This document shows positions 1 to 8,694 of a stretch of DNA of 64,000 nucleotides, piece after piece. The stretch lies in NCBI GenBank assembly GCA_016191225.1, contig JACPPC010000022.1, positions 62,001-126,000 on the forward strand, in the 5' to 3' direction. The notes beneath the pieces are model-generated. The model was not told the DNA's origin. It saw only the letters and a program-made list of their open reading frames with translations, and did no database searches. The stretch's first letter is position 1. Each line of letters starts with the position of its first letter. The stretch comes from Gemmatimonadota bacterium. Its GTDB lineage: Bacteria > Gemmatimonadota > Gemmatimonadetes > Gemmatimonadales > Gemmatimonadaceae. The position numbers were made by a program, and so were the translations under genes.

Positions 1-705
1 GCGCAGGGCGCGGCGATGATGACCGACACGAAGTTCGAGGGGGCGCGGATCATCGGCTCGGCGTGGAACATCCACCAGAACAAGCCGGTCGCCGAGATGA
101 TGTTCGACAACATCAAGCGCGTCGGCATGCCGACCTGGGACGCGAACGACCAGCGCCTCGCCCACGCCCTGCAGAAGGAGCTCGGCGTCCCCGACTCGGG
201 GCTGCGCACCGTGGTCTCGCCGCTGCGCACCCCCGCCGAGGCCCTCGCCCTCGCCACCAGCATGGGCTCCGACGACATCGGCGACGTGTCGTGGAACGTC
301 CCGAGCGTGACGCTGCAGTACCCGAGCAACGTTCCCGGAACGCCGGGGCACAACTGGGCCGACGGGATCGCCATGGCCACGCCGATCGCGCACAAGGGCG
401 CGGTGGTGGGGGCCAAGGTGCAGGCGCTGTCGCTGCTGGACCTCTTCCTGCGGCCACAGCTGGTGGCCGACGCCAAGGCCTACTTCCGCGACGTGCAGAC
501 CAAGGAGGTGAAGTACACCTCGTTCCTGGCGCCCACCGACCAGCCGCCGACGTTTCTCAACGCCGAGATCATGGCGAAGTACCGGCCGCTGATGAAGCCG
601 TTCTACTACGACGCCAAGAAGTACAAGTCGTACCTGGAGCAGCTGGGGATCACCTATCCCACGGTGCGCGACACGGTGAAGGGGGTGAATAGGGTGACGC
701 CGTAG
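1..705 (+). CDS. M20-family amidohydrolase (AbgB-like), C-terminal part
   Basis: The frame is open at the left edge, so the start lies outside the window; the visible part is about 234 residues. It reads like the C-terminal half of an M20 peptidase/amidohydrolase of the aminobenzoyl-glutamate hydrolase B type. The stretch GSDDIGDVSWNVPSVTL matches the STDVGDVSWTVPTVQL stretch of the complete paralogue at 6190-7656, and GTPGHNW aligns with its GTSAHSW. These surround the His of the catalytic domain after the dimerisation insert. The family hydrolyses amide bonds of N-acyl amino acids or p-aminobenzoyl-glutamate with a two-metal site. Substrate is unknown. It is about 60 residues longer at the C-terminus than the second copy. 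Confidence 0.85.
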   Translation, partial: AQGAAMMTDTKFEGARIIGSAWNIHQNKPVAEMMFDNIKRVGMPTWDANDQRLAHALQKELGVPDSGLRTVVSPLRTPAEALALATSMGSDDIGDVSWNVPSVTLQYPSNVPGTPGHNWADGIAMATPIAHKGAVVGAKVQALSLLDLFLRPQLVADAKAYFRDVQTKEVKYTSFLAPTDQPPTFLNAEIMAKYRPLMKPFYYDAKKYKSYLEQLGITYPTVRDTVKGVNRVTP

Positions 706-1051
706 GGTTGTGTTTCAAGGGTCGGGGTGGAACGGGAGCGCTCTGGGAGTGTAGGGGCGGTGCGAGACTTGGCCCGACGGGCGAGCGCGCCTGACCTGTC
801 GACTCTGTCTGATCGAGGCAAACGGCCGTGGCCGCGCGTACTGCCCGTCCTGAGCAGGCCACCCCCAGCTCGAGGGTCCGGAGACCGGCCGCTCGGCACA
901 GCCCCTTCGAATGCTGGGACGAGTCGTTCTGCGTTGCGCATTAGTCGCGGAGGCGCTAATGTTCACTTGGGCCGACGATGGTCCGATCGATGGCAATGCG
1001 GAGTCGTCGATTTTGCGTCAGCGTAGCGCGCTTCAGATACTCAGCGCTCAG
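706..1051. other. Gene-free stretch
   Basis: About 345 bases with no convincing gene. Short frames exist but none gives a recognisable protein. A small dyad, CATTAG (939-944) and CTAATG (956-961), lies in the second half and could be part of a promoter or operator for the downstream lipoprotein-like gene. I see no clear terminator. Confidence 0.4.
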
Positions 1052-2023
1052 TTGCGGTCGATCGCACTAGTGAGCGCAGTGGGCGTGACGGTGGGAGCGT
1101 GTGAGCGCTCGCTTGCGCCCGGCTCCGGGTCAAACACCCCGCTTCCGTCGCCAGCGCCGATCACGACCGTTCCGGCGTCGGCGCTCTCGGGTGACGCACT
1201 CGCGGCGCTGGGTCCGGATGGCCGGTTTGCCCGAGCCGCCACACAATTGCCTGCGCCATTCCCGATCATGACCTCGTTCGAGGCTGAATCGGTAACCACG
1301 GCATGGTGGCGTGTCTGGGGAGGAGCGGCTCGCCTGGTCATCGGAGATGATCGCGGCGCTCCGGTCTCGCTCACGCTGACTCTGTGCGGCCCCGCACAGT
1401 ATGCGGAGAGTTCCGTCGGACCGTCTCCGGACACCGCGACAATCAGGTTTCGCATCCGATGGGGTCCGCGATGGGTCGTCACTCTATGTGACGGAGCCGA
1501 ACAGGTGGCAGTCGTCGCAGTCGCCGCCTTCGCGTCTCCCCTCGCGGGTGCGGGCCTGATCGGGCCCGCCGACACGCTGGTGGATGTAGGAATCGTCTTC
1601 CAGGGTATTCCAGTCGGCGTGCGCTACCCGATGAATCCCGAGGAAGCCGCAGCGCGCGCGGCCGCGCTCACCGGGAGGCGTGTCGACTCCCTGCCGCGAT
1701 TGGTCTTGGCGCGACCAAGCTTCGTGCAGTGGCTGGCGATGTGGAGTGTGTCGCTCGATTCGGCAGTGAGCGTTCGCGGGCTGACGACCGGCAGGGTTCG
1801 CGCGCGACAAGTTCTTTGGTACGGCCTGATACCCTCGGCACGGTGGCTCATGACGGTCGCTGATCGTACGAGCGAGTCTGACTATGGCCCCTACTTGACC
1901 GGCGACACACGGCGCCTGCCCGATGGATCGCTTCGTGTCGACTCCGTCTTGCTCGGGCGATTGCCGGTTCCCTCCTTCGCGCAGAGCGAGGCCGTCGCTC
2001 TCGTGGTGCCTGTTCCGTCCTGA
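1052..2023 (+). CDS. Predicted lipoprotein of unknown function
   Basis: I do not recognise the family. The frame is open back to 911, but a TTG at 1052 gives a compact lipoprotein signal: a short basic start, a hydrophobic core and the lipobox TVGAC at about residues 14-18, followed by a Ser/Pro-rich linker. That makes 1052 more likely than the ATG codons at 911 or 959. The mature part, about 305 residues, looks globular and beta-rich, with a Cys pair (TLCGPAQ and VTLCDG) about 40 residues apart. Base composition is lower in GC than in neighbouring genes. It would sit on the periplasmic face of a membrane. No operon partner on the same strand. Confidence 0.55.
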   Translation: MRSIALVSAVGVTVGACERSLAPGSGSNTPLPSPAPITTVPASALSGDALAALGPDGRFARAATQLPAPFPIMTSFEAESVTTAWWRVWGGAARLVIGDDRGAPVSLTLTLCGPAQYAESSVGPSPDTATIRFRIRWGPRWVVTLCDGAEQVAVVAVAAFASPLAGAGLIGPADTLVDVGIVFQGIPVGVRYPMNPEEAAARAAALTGRRVDSLPRLVLARPSFVQWLAMWSVSLDSAVSVRGLTTGRVRARQVLWYGLIPSARWLMTVADRTSESDYGPYLTGDTRRLPDGSLRVDSVLLGRLPVPSFAQSEAVALVVPVPS

Positions 2024-2073
2024 CACGTCTCGTTCTCGAGCACCCTGACGCGCACGCGCCGCATCACTGAAGG

Positions 2074-3966
2074 TCAGGCCCCCAGCAACCCCGCCACCCG
2101 CTGCTGCAACCCCTCCGGCGTCACCTCGCGCGCCGGCACCGCCGCACCCACCACCAGCCCGACCCGGCTGAACCACCCGCGCCGGAACGGCTTCACCATC
2201 GCCACACCCCGCTCCACCCGCGAGAAGAACGACCCCCACAGGTTCTCGAGCGCCATCGGCACCACGGGCACCGGGTGCGTCGCCAGCACCTTCATGATCC
2301 CGCCCTTGAACTCGTGCAGCGCCCCGTCGCGGGTGATCGCCCCCTCGGGGAAGATGCACAGCAGGTCCCCCGCGTCGAGCACCCGCCGCGCCTCGGCGAA
2401 CGCCCGCTCGTACATCGCCGGGTCCTCCGCGCGGGGCGCCACCGGGATCGCCTTCGCCAGGCGGAACAGCGTCCCCAGCACCGGCATCGCGAAGATCCGG
2501 TGGTCCATCATGAAGAAGCTCGGCCGCGGGCTCGCCGCCATCAGCAGCACCGGGTCCACGAAACTCACGTGGTTGCAGACGAGGATCGCCGCCCCCTCGA
2601 GCGGGATCGCGTCGTCGCCGCGAATGCGGAACCGGTACACCAGCCGCGTCAGCACGAACGCCACGAACCGCAGCAGGTACTCGGGCACGAGCAGGAAGAT
2701 GTACGTCGCCACCACCGCGTTCATGATTCCCGTGAACAGGAACACCTCGGGCACCGTGAACCCGGCCTTGAGCAGCCCCCCCGCCAGCACCGCGCTCACG
2801 ATCATGAACAGCGCGTTGAGGATGTTGTTGGCGGCGATGATCCGCGCCCGGTGCGTCGGTTGCGACCGCAGCTGGATCAGGGCGTACATCGGCACGCTGA
2901 ACAGCCCCGCCGACAGCGACAGCATCGTGAGGTCGGCCATCACCCGCCAGCTCGCGCCGCGCGACACGAACTCGCGCACTCCCAGCAGCTCGTGCGCCGG
3001 CGTCGTCCCCGCCACCGCCGCCGTCGCCAGCCAGAGGTCGATCGCGAACACGCTCATTCCGATCGCCCCCAGCGGCACCAGCCCGACCTCCACGTGGCTC
3101 GACAGCACCTCGCACAGCAGCGACCCGGTGCCGATGCCCACCGAGAAGACGACCAGCAGCAGCGACGCCACCTGCTCGTTGCCGTGCAGCACGTCCTTGG
3201 CCAGCGACGGGAACTGCGCCAGGAACACCGCGCCGAAGAACCACATCCACGAGATCCCCAGCAGCGACCGGAAGACGACCACGTTCTCCCCCGCCAGCCG
3301 CAGGTTTCGCAGCGTCTCCGTGACCGGGTTCCAGTTGATCACCAGCGCCGACTGCGTCACCGGCGACGCCGGCACGAACTGCGCCGTCGCGCGGCCCGCC
3401 ACCGCCAGCAGCAGGCACGCCCACCCGGCCAGCCGCGCCCCCTCGCCCTGAACCGACACCAGAAGCCCCCCCGCCACGTTGCCGAGCAGGATCGCCACAA
3501 AGGTGCCCATCTCCACCATGCCGTTGCCGCCGGTGAGCTCGCGCTCGCCAAGGTGCTCCGGCAGGTAGGCGTACTTGACCGGCCCGAACAGCGTCGAGTG
3601 CAGCCCCATCAGGAAGACGCACGCCAGCAGCACCGGCACGCTGCGAAACACGAAGCCGGCCGCCGCCGCCGCCATGATCCCGATCTCGAGCCACTTCACC
3701 AGCCGCGTCAGCAGCGCCTTGTCGTACTTGTCGGCCAGCTGGCCGCTCGTCGCCGAGAAGAGCAGGAACGGCAGGATGAACAGCGCCCCGATCACCAGCC
3801 CCGCCAGCGCCGGCGGCAGCCAGCTCACCTGCAGCTGGTAGGTGACCAGCACGGTGAACGCGAATTTCAGCAGGTTGTCGTTCGCCGCACCGAGGAACTG
3901 CGTCCAGAAGAAGGGCGCGAACCGGCGCTGCCCCAGCAGCGCGAACTGGTTCGGGTGCTCGCTCAC
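2074..3966 (-). CDS. MFS lysophospholipid transporter fused to PlsC acyltransferase
   Basis: About 630 residues in two domains. Residues 1-430 form a major-facilitator transporter opening with FAPFFWTQFLGAANDN, typical of the LplT lysophospholipid flippase family. Residues 440-630 form a PlsC/LPLAT domain with NHVSFVD (the HX4D catalytic motif, His near 466) and FPEGAITR (the glycerophosphate-binding motif). The pair would move lysophospholipid inward and re-acylate it. It resembles E. coli LplT-Aas without the acyl-ACP synthetase. I chose the GTG at 3966 because the protein then begins MSEHPNQFALLGQRRF like its relatives; a TTG at 3981 is possible. It follows the permease gene by 22 bases on the same strand. 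Confidence 0.88.
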   Translation of the reverse strand: MSEHPNQFALLGQRRFAPFFWTQFLGAANDNLLKFAFTVLVTYQLQVSWLPPALAGLVIGALFILPFLLFSATSGQLADKYDKALLTRLVKWLEIGIMAAAAAGFVFRSVPVLLACVFLMGLHSTLFGPVKYAYLPEHLGERELTGGNGMVEMGTFVAILLGNVAGGLLVSVQGEGARLAGWACLLLAVAGRATAQFVPASPVTQSALVINWNPVTETLRNLRLAGENVVVFRSLLGISWMWFFGAVFLAQFPSLAKDVLHGNEQVASLLLVVFSVGIGTGSLLCEVLSSHVEVGLVPLGAIGMSVFAIDLWLATAAVAGTTPAHELLGVREFVSRGASWRVMADLTMLSLSAGLFSVPMYALIQLRSQPTHRARIIAANNILNALFMIVSAVLAGGLLKAGFTVPEVFLFTGIMNAVVATYIFLLVPEYLLRFVAFVLTRLVYRFRIRGDDAIPLEGAAILVCNHVSFVDPVLLMAASPRPSFFMMDHRIFAMPVLGTLFRLAKAIPVAPRAEDPAMYERAFAEARRVLDAGDLLCIFPEGAITRDGALHEFKGGIMKVLATHPVPVVPMALENLWGSFFSRVERGVAMVKPFRRGWFSRVGLVVGAAVPAREVTPEGLQQRVAGLLGA

Positions 3967-3988
3967 GCGGGACTCGCCCAACGCGCCC

Positions 3989-5350
3989 TCACGCCCCGGC
4001 GGCGGGAGTCGCCGGCGTTCCGGCCGCGCGGCGCGCCGCCCCCCGGCGGATGGCGTAGTACACCGCCGACACCGCCATCAGCCCGCCGAGCGGCTTCCAC
4101 TCGCTCGCCTGCGCGTTGGCCAGCAGCGCGATCACCAGCGCGCACCCCAGCAGCGGCACCGTCGGCCCGCCGGGGATCCGGAAGCCCCCCTCGGCCCGCG
4201 CCGCCGAACGCCGCTCCTTGAGCACCGCGAGGCAGATGGCGAGGTACACCAGCAGCAGCCCCGCGCTCGCCAGCGCCGCCAGCCAGACGAAGCCCCCCAC
4301 CGTGGCGAAGAACCAGGTCGCCCCGCCGTACACCGCGATCGCCGCGTACGGCGTGTGGAACCGCGGGTGCACACGAGCGAGGAACTCCGGCAGCTGCCCG
4401 TCGCTCGCGGTGGCGTACAGGGTGCGTGGCATCGACAGCAGGTCCCCCGCCACGCATCCCGCCATCGACAGCACCGCCGCCAGCAGCAGCAGCGTCCGCC
4501 CCCATGGGCCCATGGCGCGCGTGGCCGCCGTGACCAGCGGCGCCGCTCCCTCCTTCGCCAGGTCGGCGCCGAGCACGCCCTGCGCCGCAACGTGCACGGC
4601 GAGGTAGATCAGGATCACCCCGGCCGTGCCCGCCATGATCCCGCGCGGCACGTCGCGCCGCGGGTCGCGAATCTCGCCGCTCGGGCTCAGCGCCGTCTCC
4701 GCCCCCGTGAAGGCGAAGAAGAGCACCAGCGACGCCTTGCCCAGCGACTCCAGCGAGGGCAGCCCGCCGCCGAACACCGCCGCCGGCTGGATGCTCGGCA
4801 GGCACCCGATCACGAACACCGCCAGCGGCACGAGCTTGATGATCGTGAGCACCACCGCCACCCGCGCCCCCTCGCGCGCGCCGGCGACGTTGGCCGTGAT
4901 GATCGTGCCGAAGAAGGCCGCCAGCACGAGGGCGCGCGCCACCGGCGTCCCCGCCGCCGGCCAGATGCTCGCGATCGTGTCGGCCAGCGCGGCCGCGATC
5001 GCCGCGTCGCTCAGCACGCCAAATGTGAACCAGAGCAGCACCCCGGCCAGGAAGGCCACGAACGGCCCGAAGGCATGCTCGATGTAGGCGTACCCGCCCC
5101 CCGAGCGCGAGATCGTGCTCCCCAGCTCGGCGAAGCAGAGCAGCACCAGCGCCATCGCCGCCCCGCACACCAGGTAGGCGTAGATCGCGGTGGGCCCCAT
5201 GATCGACGCCACCACCGCCGGCAGCACGAAGATCCCCGAGCCGACGCTCAGGTTGATCGCGTTGAGGGCGATCGTGTTCGGCCCGATCACCCGCCGCAGC
5301 ATCGTGTCGGAGCCCCGCGGCTCCCGCGCCTGCAGGATGACCTCCGTCAT
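3989..5350 (-). CDS. APC-family amino acid permease
   Basis: 453 residues with about 12 hydrophobic segments. The first carries NAINLSVGSGIFVLPAVV, the unwound GSGIF substrate-binding loop of APC transporters, and GAETALSPSGEIRDPRRDVPRG is the usual TM6/loop signature. Its ATG overlaps the ddaH stop codon by four bases (ATGA, 5347-5350), so the two are almost surely co-translated. This points to import of a substrate or export of a product of the dimethylarginine hydrolase, for example methylarginine, arginine or citrulline; the exact substrate cannot be read from sequence. A frame open far upstream of the ATG is only the shadow of ddaH. Confidence 0.88.
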   Translation of the reverse strand: MTEVILQAREPRGSDTMLRRVIGPNTIALNAINLSVGSGIFVLPAVVASIMGPTAIYAYLVCGAAMALVLLCFAELGSTISRSGGGYAYIEHAFGPFVAFLAGVLLWFTFGVLSDAAIAAALADTIASIWPAAGTPVARALVLAAFFGTIITANVAGAREGARVAVVLTIIKLVPLAVFVIGCLPSIQPAAVFGGGLPSLESLGKASLVLFFAFTGAETALSPSGEIRDPRRDVPRGIMAGTAGVILIYLAVHVAAQGVLGADLAKEGAAPLVTAATRAMGPWGRTLLLLAAVLSMAGCVAGDLLSMPRTLYATASDGQLPEFLARVHPRFHTPYAAIAVYGGATWFFATVGGFVWLAALASAGLLLVYLAICLAVLKERRSAARAEGGFRIPGGPTVPLLGCALVIALLANAQASEWKPLGGLMAVSAVYYAIRRGAARRAAGTPATPAAGA

Positions 5351-6153
5351 GGCAGGCGCAGCGAGAGGCAGCTCAAGCCGCCGTCCATCTTGCGAAACTC
5401 CGACATCCCGAGCTCGAGCGGCGCGAAGCCGCGCCGCCGCAACTCCCCGAGGAAGCGCGGGTAGCCCTCCGCCACCAGCACGCGGTCGTTCACCCGCACG
5501 CAGTTGGCCGCGTACGCCTCCGCCGGCGGCACGCGCAGCACAGGCTGCCCCGCGAGCGCGGGGTGCGCCGCCAGTTCGTCGATCGCCACCAGCAGTTCGT
5601 CGTCGATCGACACGAGACCGCTCTTGAGGTGAAGGATGGAATCGATGCCGCGAATGTCGATCGTGCTCGCGGTGTACCCCGCCGGCGCCACGAAGGCCGC
5701 CAGTTGCCGCGCCCCCTCCCCGTTGGTGCGGTGCGAGATGCCGATGAACAGGTGCCGCCCGTGCTCGCACACGTCGCCGCCGTCGAGCGTGCCCGGCGCC
5801 ACGATCTCGCGCACCATGCAACCGGCGCCCATGGCCCGCGTCGCCGCGTCGCGCACGCTCGCGACTTCCCCCAGGCGGCTCGCCGCCCCCGGGCGCGTGA
5901 GCACCGCCACCCCCGGCACGATCACCGCCGTGTCTTCAATGAATGTCGCGTCGGGAAAGGCCGGCTGCGGCGGCAGTGCCTCGACCGCCAGCCCGCAGGC
6001 CCGCAGCGCATCGCAGTACGCCGCGTGCTGCGCCATGGCACAGGCCACGTCGGGGGTGCCGAGCGATACCGACGTCAGGCCTTCGGCGAAGTTCGGCGTG
6101 GGCGGGCGGACCAGCGCCCGCGTGAAGCGGTGCGAGCTAGTCAACGGCGACAA
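5347..6153 (-). CDS. ddaH: Dimethylarginine dimethylaminohydrolase
   Basis: 268 residues, the normal length for DDAH. It hydrolyses N-omega-methylated arginines to citrulline plus a methylamine. Visible signatures are FTRALVRPPTPNFAEGLT at the N-terminus, FIEDTAV (71-77), LDGGDV (123-128), the active-site His in ILHLKSG (His175) and the catalytic Cys in GGLSCLSLRL (Cys262). The start is a TTG with an AAGGA Shine-Dalgarno five bases upstream; no ATG fits the family's N-terminus. Arginine deiminase relatives are longer and lack this tail. It overlaps the permease by four bases and follows the M20 hydrolase by 36 bases, which suggests an operon for breaking down modified amino acids. Confidence 0.9.
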   Translation of the reverse strand: MSPLTSSHRFTRALVRPPTPNFAEGLTSVSLGTPDVACAMAQHAAYCDALRACGLAVEALPPQPAFPDATFIEDTAVIVPGVAVLTRPGAASRLGEVASVRDAATRAMGAGCMVREIVAPGTLDGGDVCEHGRHLFIGISHRTNGEGARQLAAFVAPAGYTASTIDIRGIDSILHLKSGLVSIDDELLVAIDELAAHPALAGQPVLRVPPAEAYAANCVRVNDRVLVAEGYPRFLGELRRRGFAPLELGMSEFRKMDGGLSCLSLRLP

Positions 6154-6189
6154 GCGGGTCCTTCGCTGCGCTCAGGACGACGATGGCGC

Positions 6190-7656
6190 TCAATTCCCGC
6201 GGCTCGCCGGCTTCCGGTAGTCCAGCGCCGGCTTCTGCGTGCCGAGCACCGTGCTCCACGTGAAGCCGGGACCGCGCTTCTGCTCGAACTCGGCCCGGGC
6301 CGCCGCGATCAGCTGCGCGTTGGTGAACAGCTCGGCCGCGGTGAGCGCCATCGTCTTGGCCGCGACCATCATTCCCTTGGCGCCGATCGTCATCCCCCCC
6401 GCCGCCACCGCCTGCCACGAGTGCGCCGAGGTGCCGGGCACCCAGGTCGCCGCCTCGAGCTGCACCGTGGGCACCGTCCAGCTCACGTCGCCGACGTCCG
6501 TCGACCCCATTTGCGAGCCGCCGAGCTTGAGGGGCGCCACCTTGGCCGCCTCGGCGATCGGCACGATCGAGTTCGGGTAGCTCTTCTGGATTCCCTCGCC
6601 GAAGGCCCGCTCCTCCGCGGTGTACGGCACCCCGCCCACGCGCGCCAGGTGCCCCTGCATCACCCTCGCCAGCGTGTCCACGATCAGCAGGTTGTACACC
6701 GAGCTCACCAGCTGCAGGTCGAAGGTCGTGCCGGTGCCGAGCGCGGCCCCCTTGGCGGCGTTCGTGATCCGCTCCCAGACGTCCTTCACGATCCGCATGT
6801 CGTTGTGCCGGGCGAGGTAGTACACCTCGGCGAAGTCGGGGACGACGTTCGGCGCGGCGCCGCCGCTGGTGATGATGTAATGAATGCGCGTCCCGTCGGG
6901 GACGTGCTCGCGCAGGAAGTTCGTCATCACGTCCATGACCTCGACCGCGTCGAGCGCCGAGCGGCCGCGCTCCGGCGCCCCCGCCGCGTGCGACGCCACG
7001 CCGAAGAAGCGGAACTTCCCCGAGATGTTGGCCTGCGAACTCTGCCCCGTCACCGCGTTGGCGTCGCTCGGGTGCCAGCTCACGGCCACGTCCACGTCCT
7101 TGAACACCCCCTCGCGCACCATGTACACCTTGCCGCTCCCCCCTTCCTCGGCCGGCGCGGCGATGTAGCGGAGCGTCCCCTTCACGTTGTTGGCGATCAT
7201 CCACTCCTTGACCGCCACCGCGGCCGCGAGGGAGCCGGTGCCGAGCAGGTGGTGGCCGCAGCCATGCCCCGGCGCCCCCGGCACGACCGGCGACTTGTCC
7301 GGGCTCGCCGCCTGCGAGAGTCCCGGCAGCGCGTCGAACTCGCCGATGATCGCGATCACCGGCTTGCCGCTCCCCCACTCGGCGATGAAGGCCGTGGGCT
7401 CCCCCGCCACGCCGACGGTGAGCCGGAAGCCGGCCGCGGTGGCCTCGGCCTGCTGCAGGGCGCTCGACTTCACCTCCTGGTAGCCGACCTCGGCGAAGCC
7501 CCAGATCTGCTGCTCGACGCCGACCCAGCGCGGCGTGGCCCTGTCGAGCGAGGCGAGGAGGGCGTCGGCGCCGCGCAGGGCGGGGCGCGCCGGCTGGGCC
7601 GCGAGGGGGAGGGCGGCGAAGGCGAGGATCGCGAAGGGGCGGGCGCGGTGGCGCAT
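6190..7656 (-). CDS. Secreted M20-family amidohydrolase (AbgB-like)
   Basis: 488 residues with a signal peptide (MRHRARPFAILAFAALPLAAQ). The metal-binding landmarks of M20 are present: GEFDALPGL, GHGCGHHLLG, APAEEGGSGKV (catalytic and metal Glu), VSWHPSD, then the dimerisation insert and GTSAHSW near the end. The family includes p-aminobenzoyl-glutamate hydrolase subunit B and other amidases. Export suggests it works on peptides or N-acyl amino acids in the periplasm. It is a paralogue of the truncated gene at the left edge, on the opposite strand. It is first in a likely operon with ddaH and the permease. Confidence 0.9.
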   Translation of the reverse strand: MRHRARPFAILAFAALPLAAQPARPALRGADALLASLDRATPRWVGVEQQIWGFAEVGYQEVKSSALQQAEATAAGFRLTVGVAGEPTAFIAEWGSGKPVIAIIGEFDALPGLSQAASPDKSPVVPGAPGHGCGHHLLGTGSLAAAVAVKEWMIANNVKGTLRYIAAPAEEGGSGKVYMVREGVFKDVDVAVSWHPSDANAVTGQSSQANISGKFRFFGVASHAAGAPERGRSALDAVEVMDVMTNFLREHVPDGTRIHYIITSGGAAPNVVPDFAEVYYLARHNDMRIVKDVWERITNAAKGAALGTGTTFDLQLVSSVYNLLIVDTLARVMQGHLARVGGVPYTAEERAFGEGIQKSYPNSIVPIAEAAKVAPLKLGGSQMGSTDVGDVSWTVPTVQLEAATWVPGTSAHSWQAVAAGGMTIGAKGMMVAAKTMALTAAELFTNAQLIAAARAEFEQKRGPGFTWSTVLGTQKPALDYRKPASRGN

Positions 7657-7752
7657 GAAGCGTGCGGGACGAGGGAGGTCGCGAATGACGCGGGGCTGAC
7701 GCGCGACGATATCACTTGGGGCACGGGGGCGCCATCCGGGGAGGGCGCCATG

Positions 7753-7792
7753 CTAGCCAGACTGGCTTGCGGAAGTCTCCGACTCTGGCTAG
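7753..7792. promoter_or_regulatory. Palindromic operator upstream of the toxin-antitoxin genes
   Basis: A 9-bp perfect inverted repeat, CTAGCCAGA (7753-7761) and TCTGGCTAG (7784-7792), with an overlapping second CTAG-rich half-site just after. It lies 53 bases before the antitoxin ATG. Phd/YefM antitoxins repress their own promoters through palindromes like this, so it is probably the autoregulatory operator. Confidence 0.6.
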
Positions 7793-7844
7793 ACTAGCTA
7801 GAAAGCGCGGATCCCTCCCCACGCCCCCCCCTGCCGGAGCCCCG

Positions 7845-8111
7845 ATGGCCACCTGGACCCTCGAACAGGCCAAGAACTCGTTCTCCGAGGTCGTTCGCCG
7901 CGCGCTCCGGCACGTGCCGCAGGTCGTCGAGCGCGGCGGCCGCGACGCCGTGGTCGTGATCGCCCGCGAGGACTACGAGCGGCTGCTCGCCCCCCAGGGA
8001 CTGGTCGAGTTCATGCGCGGCTCGCCGCTCGCGGCGGCCATGGCGGCGGGTGAGCTCGATGCATCGGCGTTCGTGCGCGATCCCGACTTCGGCCGCGACG
8101 TCGCGCTCTGA
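7845..8111 (+). CDS. Phd/YefM-family antitoxin
   Basis: 88 residues. The N-terminus MATWTLEQAKNSFSEVV and the block GRDAVVVIAREDYERL are the DNA-binding fold of the Phd/YefM family. The tail (about residues 60-88, FMRGSPLA...DFGRDVAL) is the acidic toxin-binding part. The ATG at 7845 is chosen because the family motif starts there, although the frame is open upstream. It would bind and silence the PIN toxin encoded 14 bases downstream and, with it, repress the shared promoter. Confidence 0.9.
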   Translation: MATWTLEQAKNSFSEVVRRALRHVPQVVERGGRDAVVVIAREDYERLLAPQGLVEFMRGSPLAAAMAAGELDASAFVRDPDFGRDVAL

Positions 8112-8125
8112 CCGGGGCCGGCGCC

Positions 8126-8545
8126 GTGCGCTACCTGCTCGACACCAACGTCCTCTCCGAGCTCGTCCGGCGCGAGCCCGCTCCCCGCGTGGTGTCCTGG
8201 GTCGCCGGCCAGTCGCCACTCGACCTCGCGATCAGCGCGCTGACCCTTGGCGAACTCGCCAAGGGCGTGGGCACCATCGCTCCCGGCCGGCATCGCGACG
8301 CGCTGCAACGCTGGGTCGCGCGCGAGGTGCCGCGACAGTTCACCGGCCGCCTGCTCGACGTCGACGCGCGTGTCGCGACGCGATGGGGGGAGCTCGCGGC
8401 GTCGGCCACCCGCGAGGGGCGCCCGTTGCCCGTCATCGACGGCCTGCTCCTCGCGACCGCGGCGGTTCACGACCTCGTGTTCGTCACGCGCAACGAGCGC
8501 GATTGCGCAAGCCGCGGGGTCGCGATCCAGAATCCGTGGAGTTAG
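8126..8545 (+). CDS. vapC: VapC-family PIN-domain toxin
   Basis: 139 residues, GTG start, 14 bases after the antitoxin. PIN-domain acidic residues are all present: Asp6 in LLDTNVLSEL, Glu43 in LGELAKG, Asp105 in PVIDGLLLATA, and the TRNERD end motif near 121-126. VapC toxins are Mg-dependent RNases that cut tRNA or rRNA and halt translation when the antitoxin is lost. The combination of a Phd-type antitoxin with a VapC-type toxin is common. All catalytic residues are intact, so it looks functional. Confidence 0.92.
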   Translation: MRYLLDTNVLSELVRREPAPRVVSWVAGQSPLDLAISALTLGELAKGVGTIAPGRHRDALQRWVAREVPRQFTGRLLDVDARVATRWGELAASATREGRPLPVIDGLLLATAAVHDLVFVTRNERDCASRGVAIQNPWS

Positions 8546-8694
8546 GGGGGTCGCGGCGGCGCTGGCCCGGACGCTCGTGCCGGAGTGGCCCTTCAATCAC
8601 ACGTGATTGACGCGGGCGAACGACCACGTTCACGATCCGTTGACGCTGCCTCGCGACTCTCCCGGGGTCCCGCAACCCAAGGAGAGCCGCCCCA

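Noticed and set aside
939-961. Hairpin CATTAG/CTAATG as an attC or terminator
   Set aside because: The stem is only six pairs, there is no T-run and no recombination core is visible.
5563-7797. 744-residue frame on the plus strand across ddaH and the M20 gene
   Set aside because: It is the antisense shadow of two well-supported genes and has an Arg/His-rich composition typical of such shadows.
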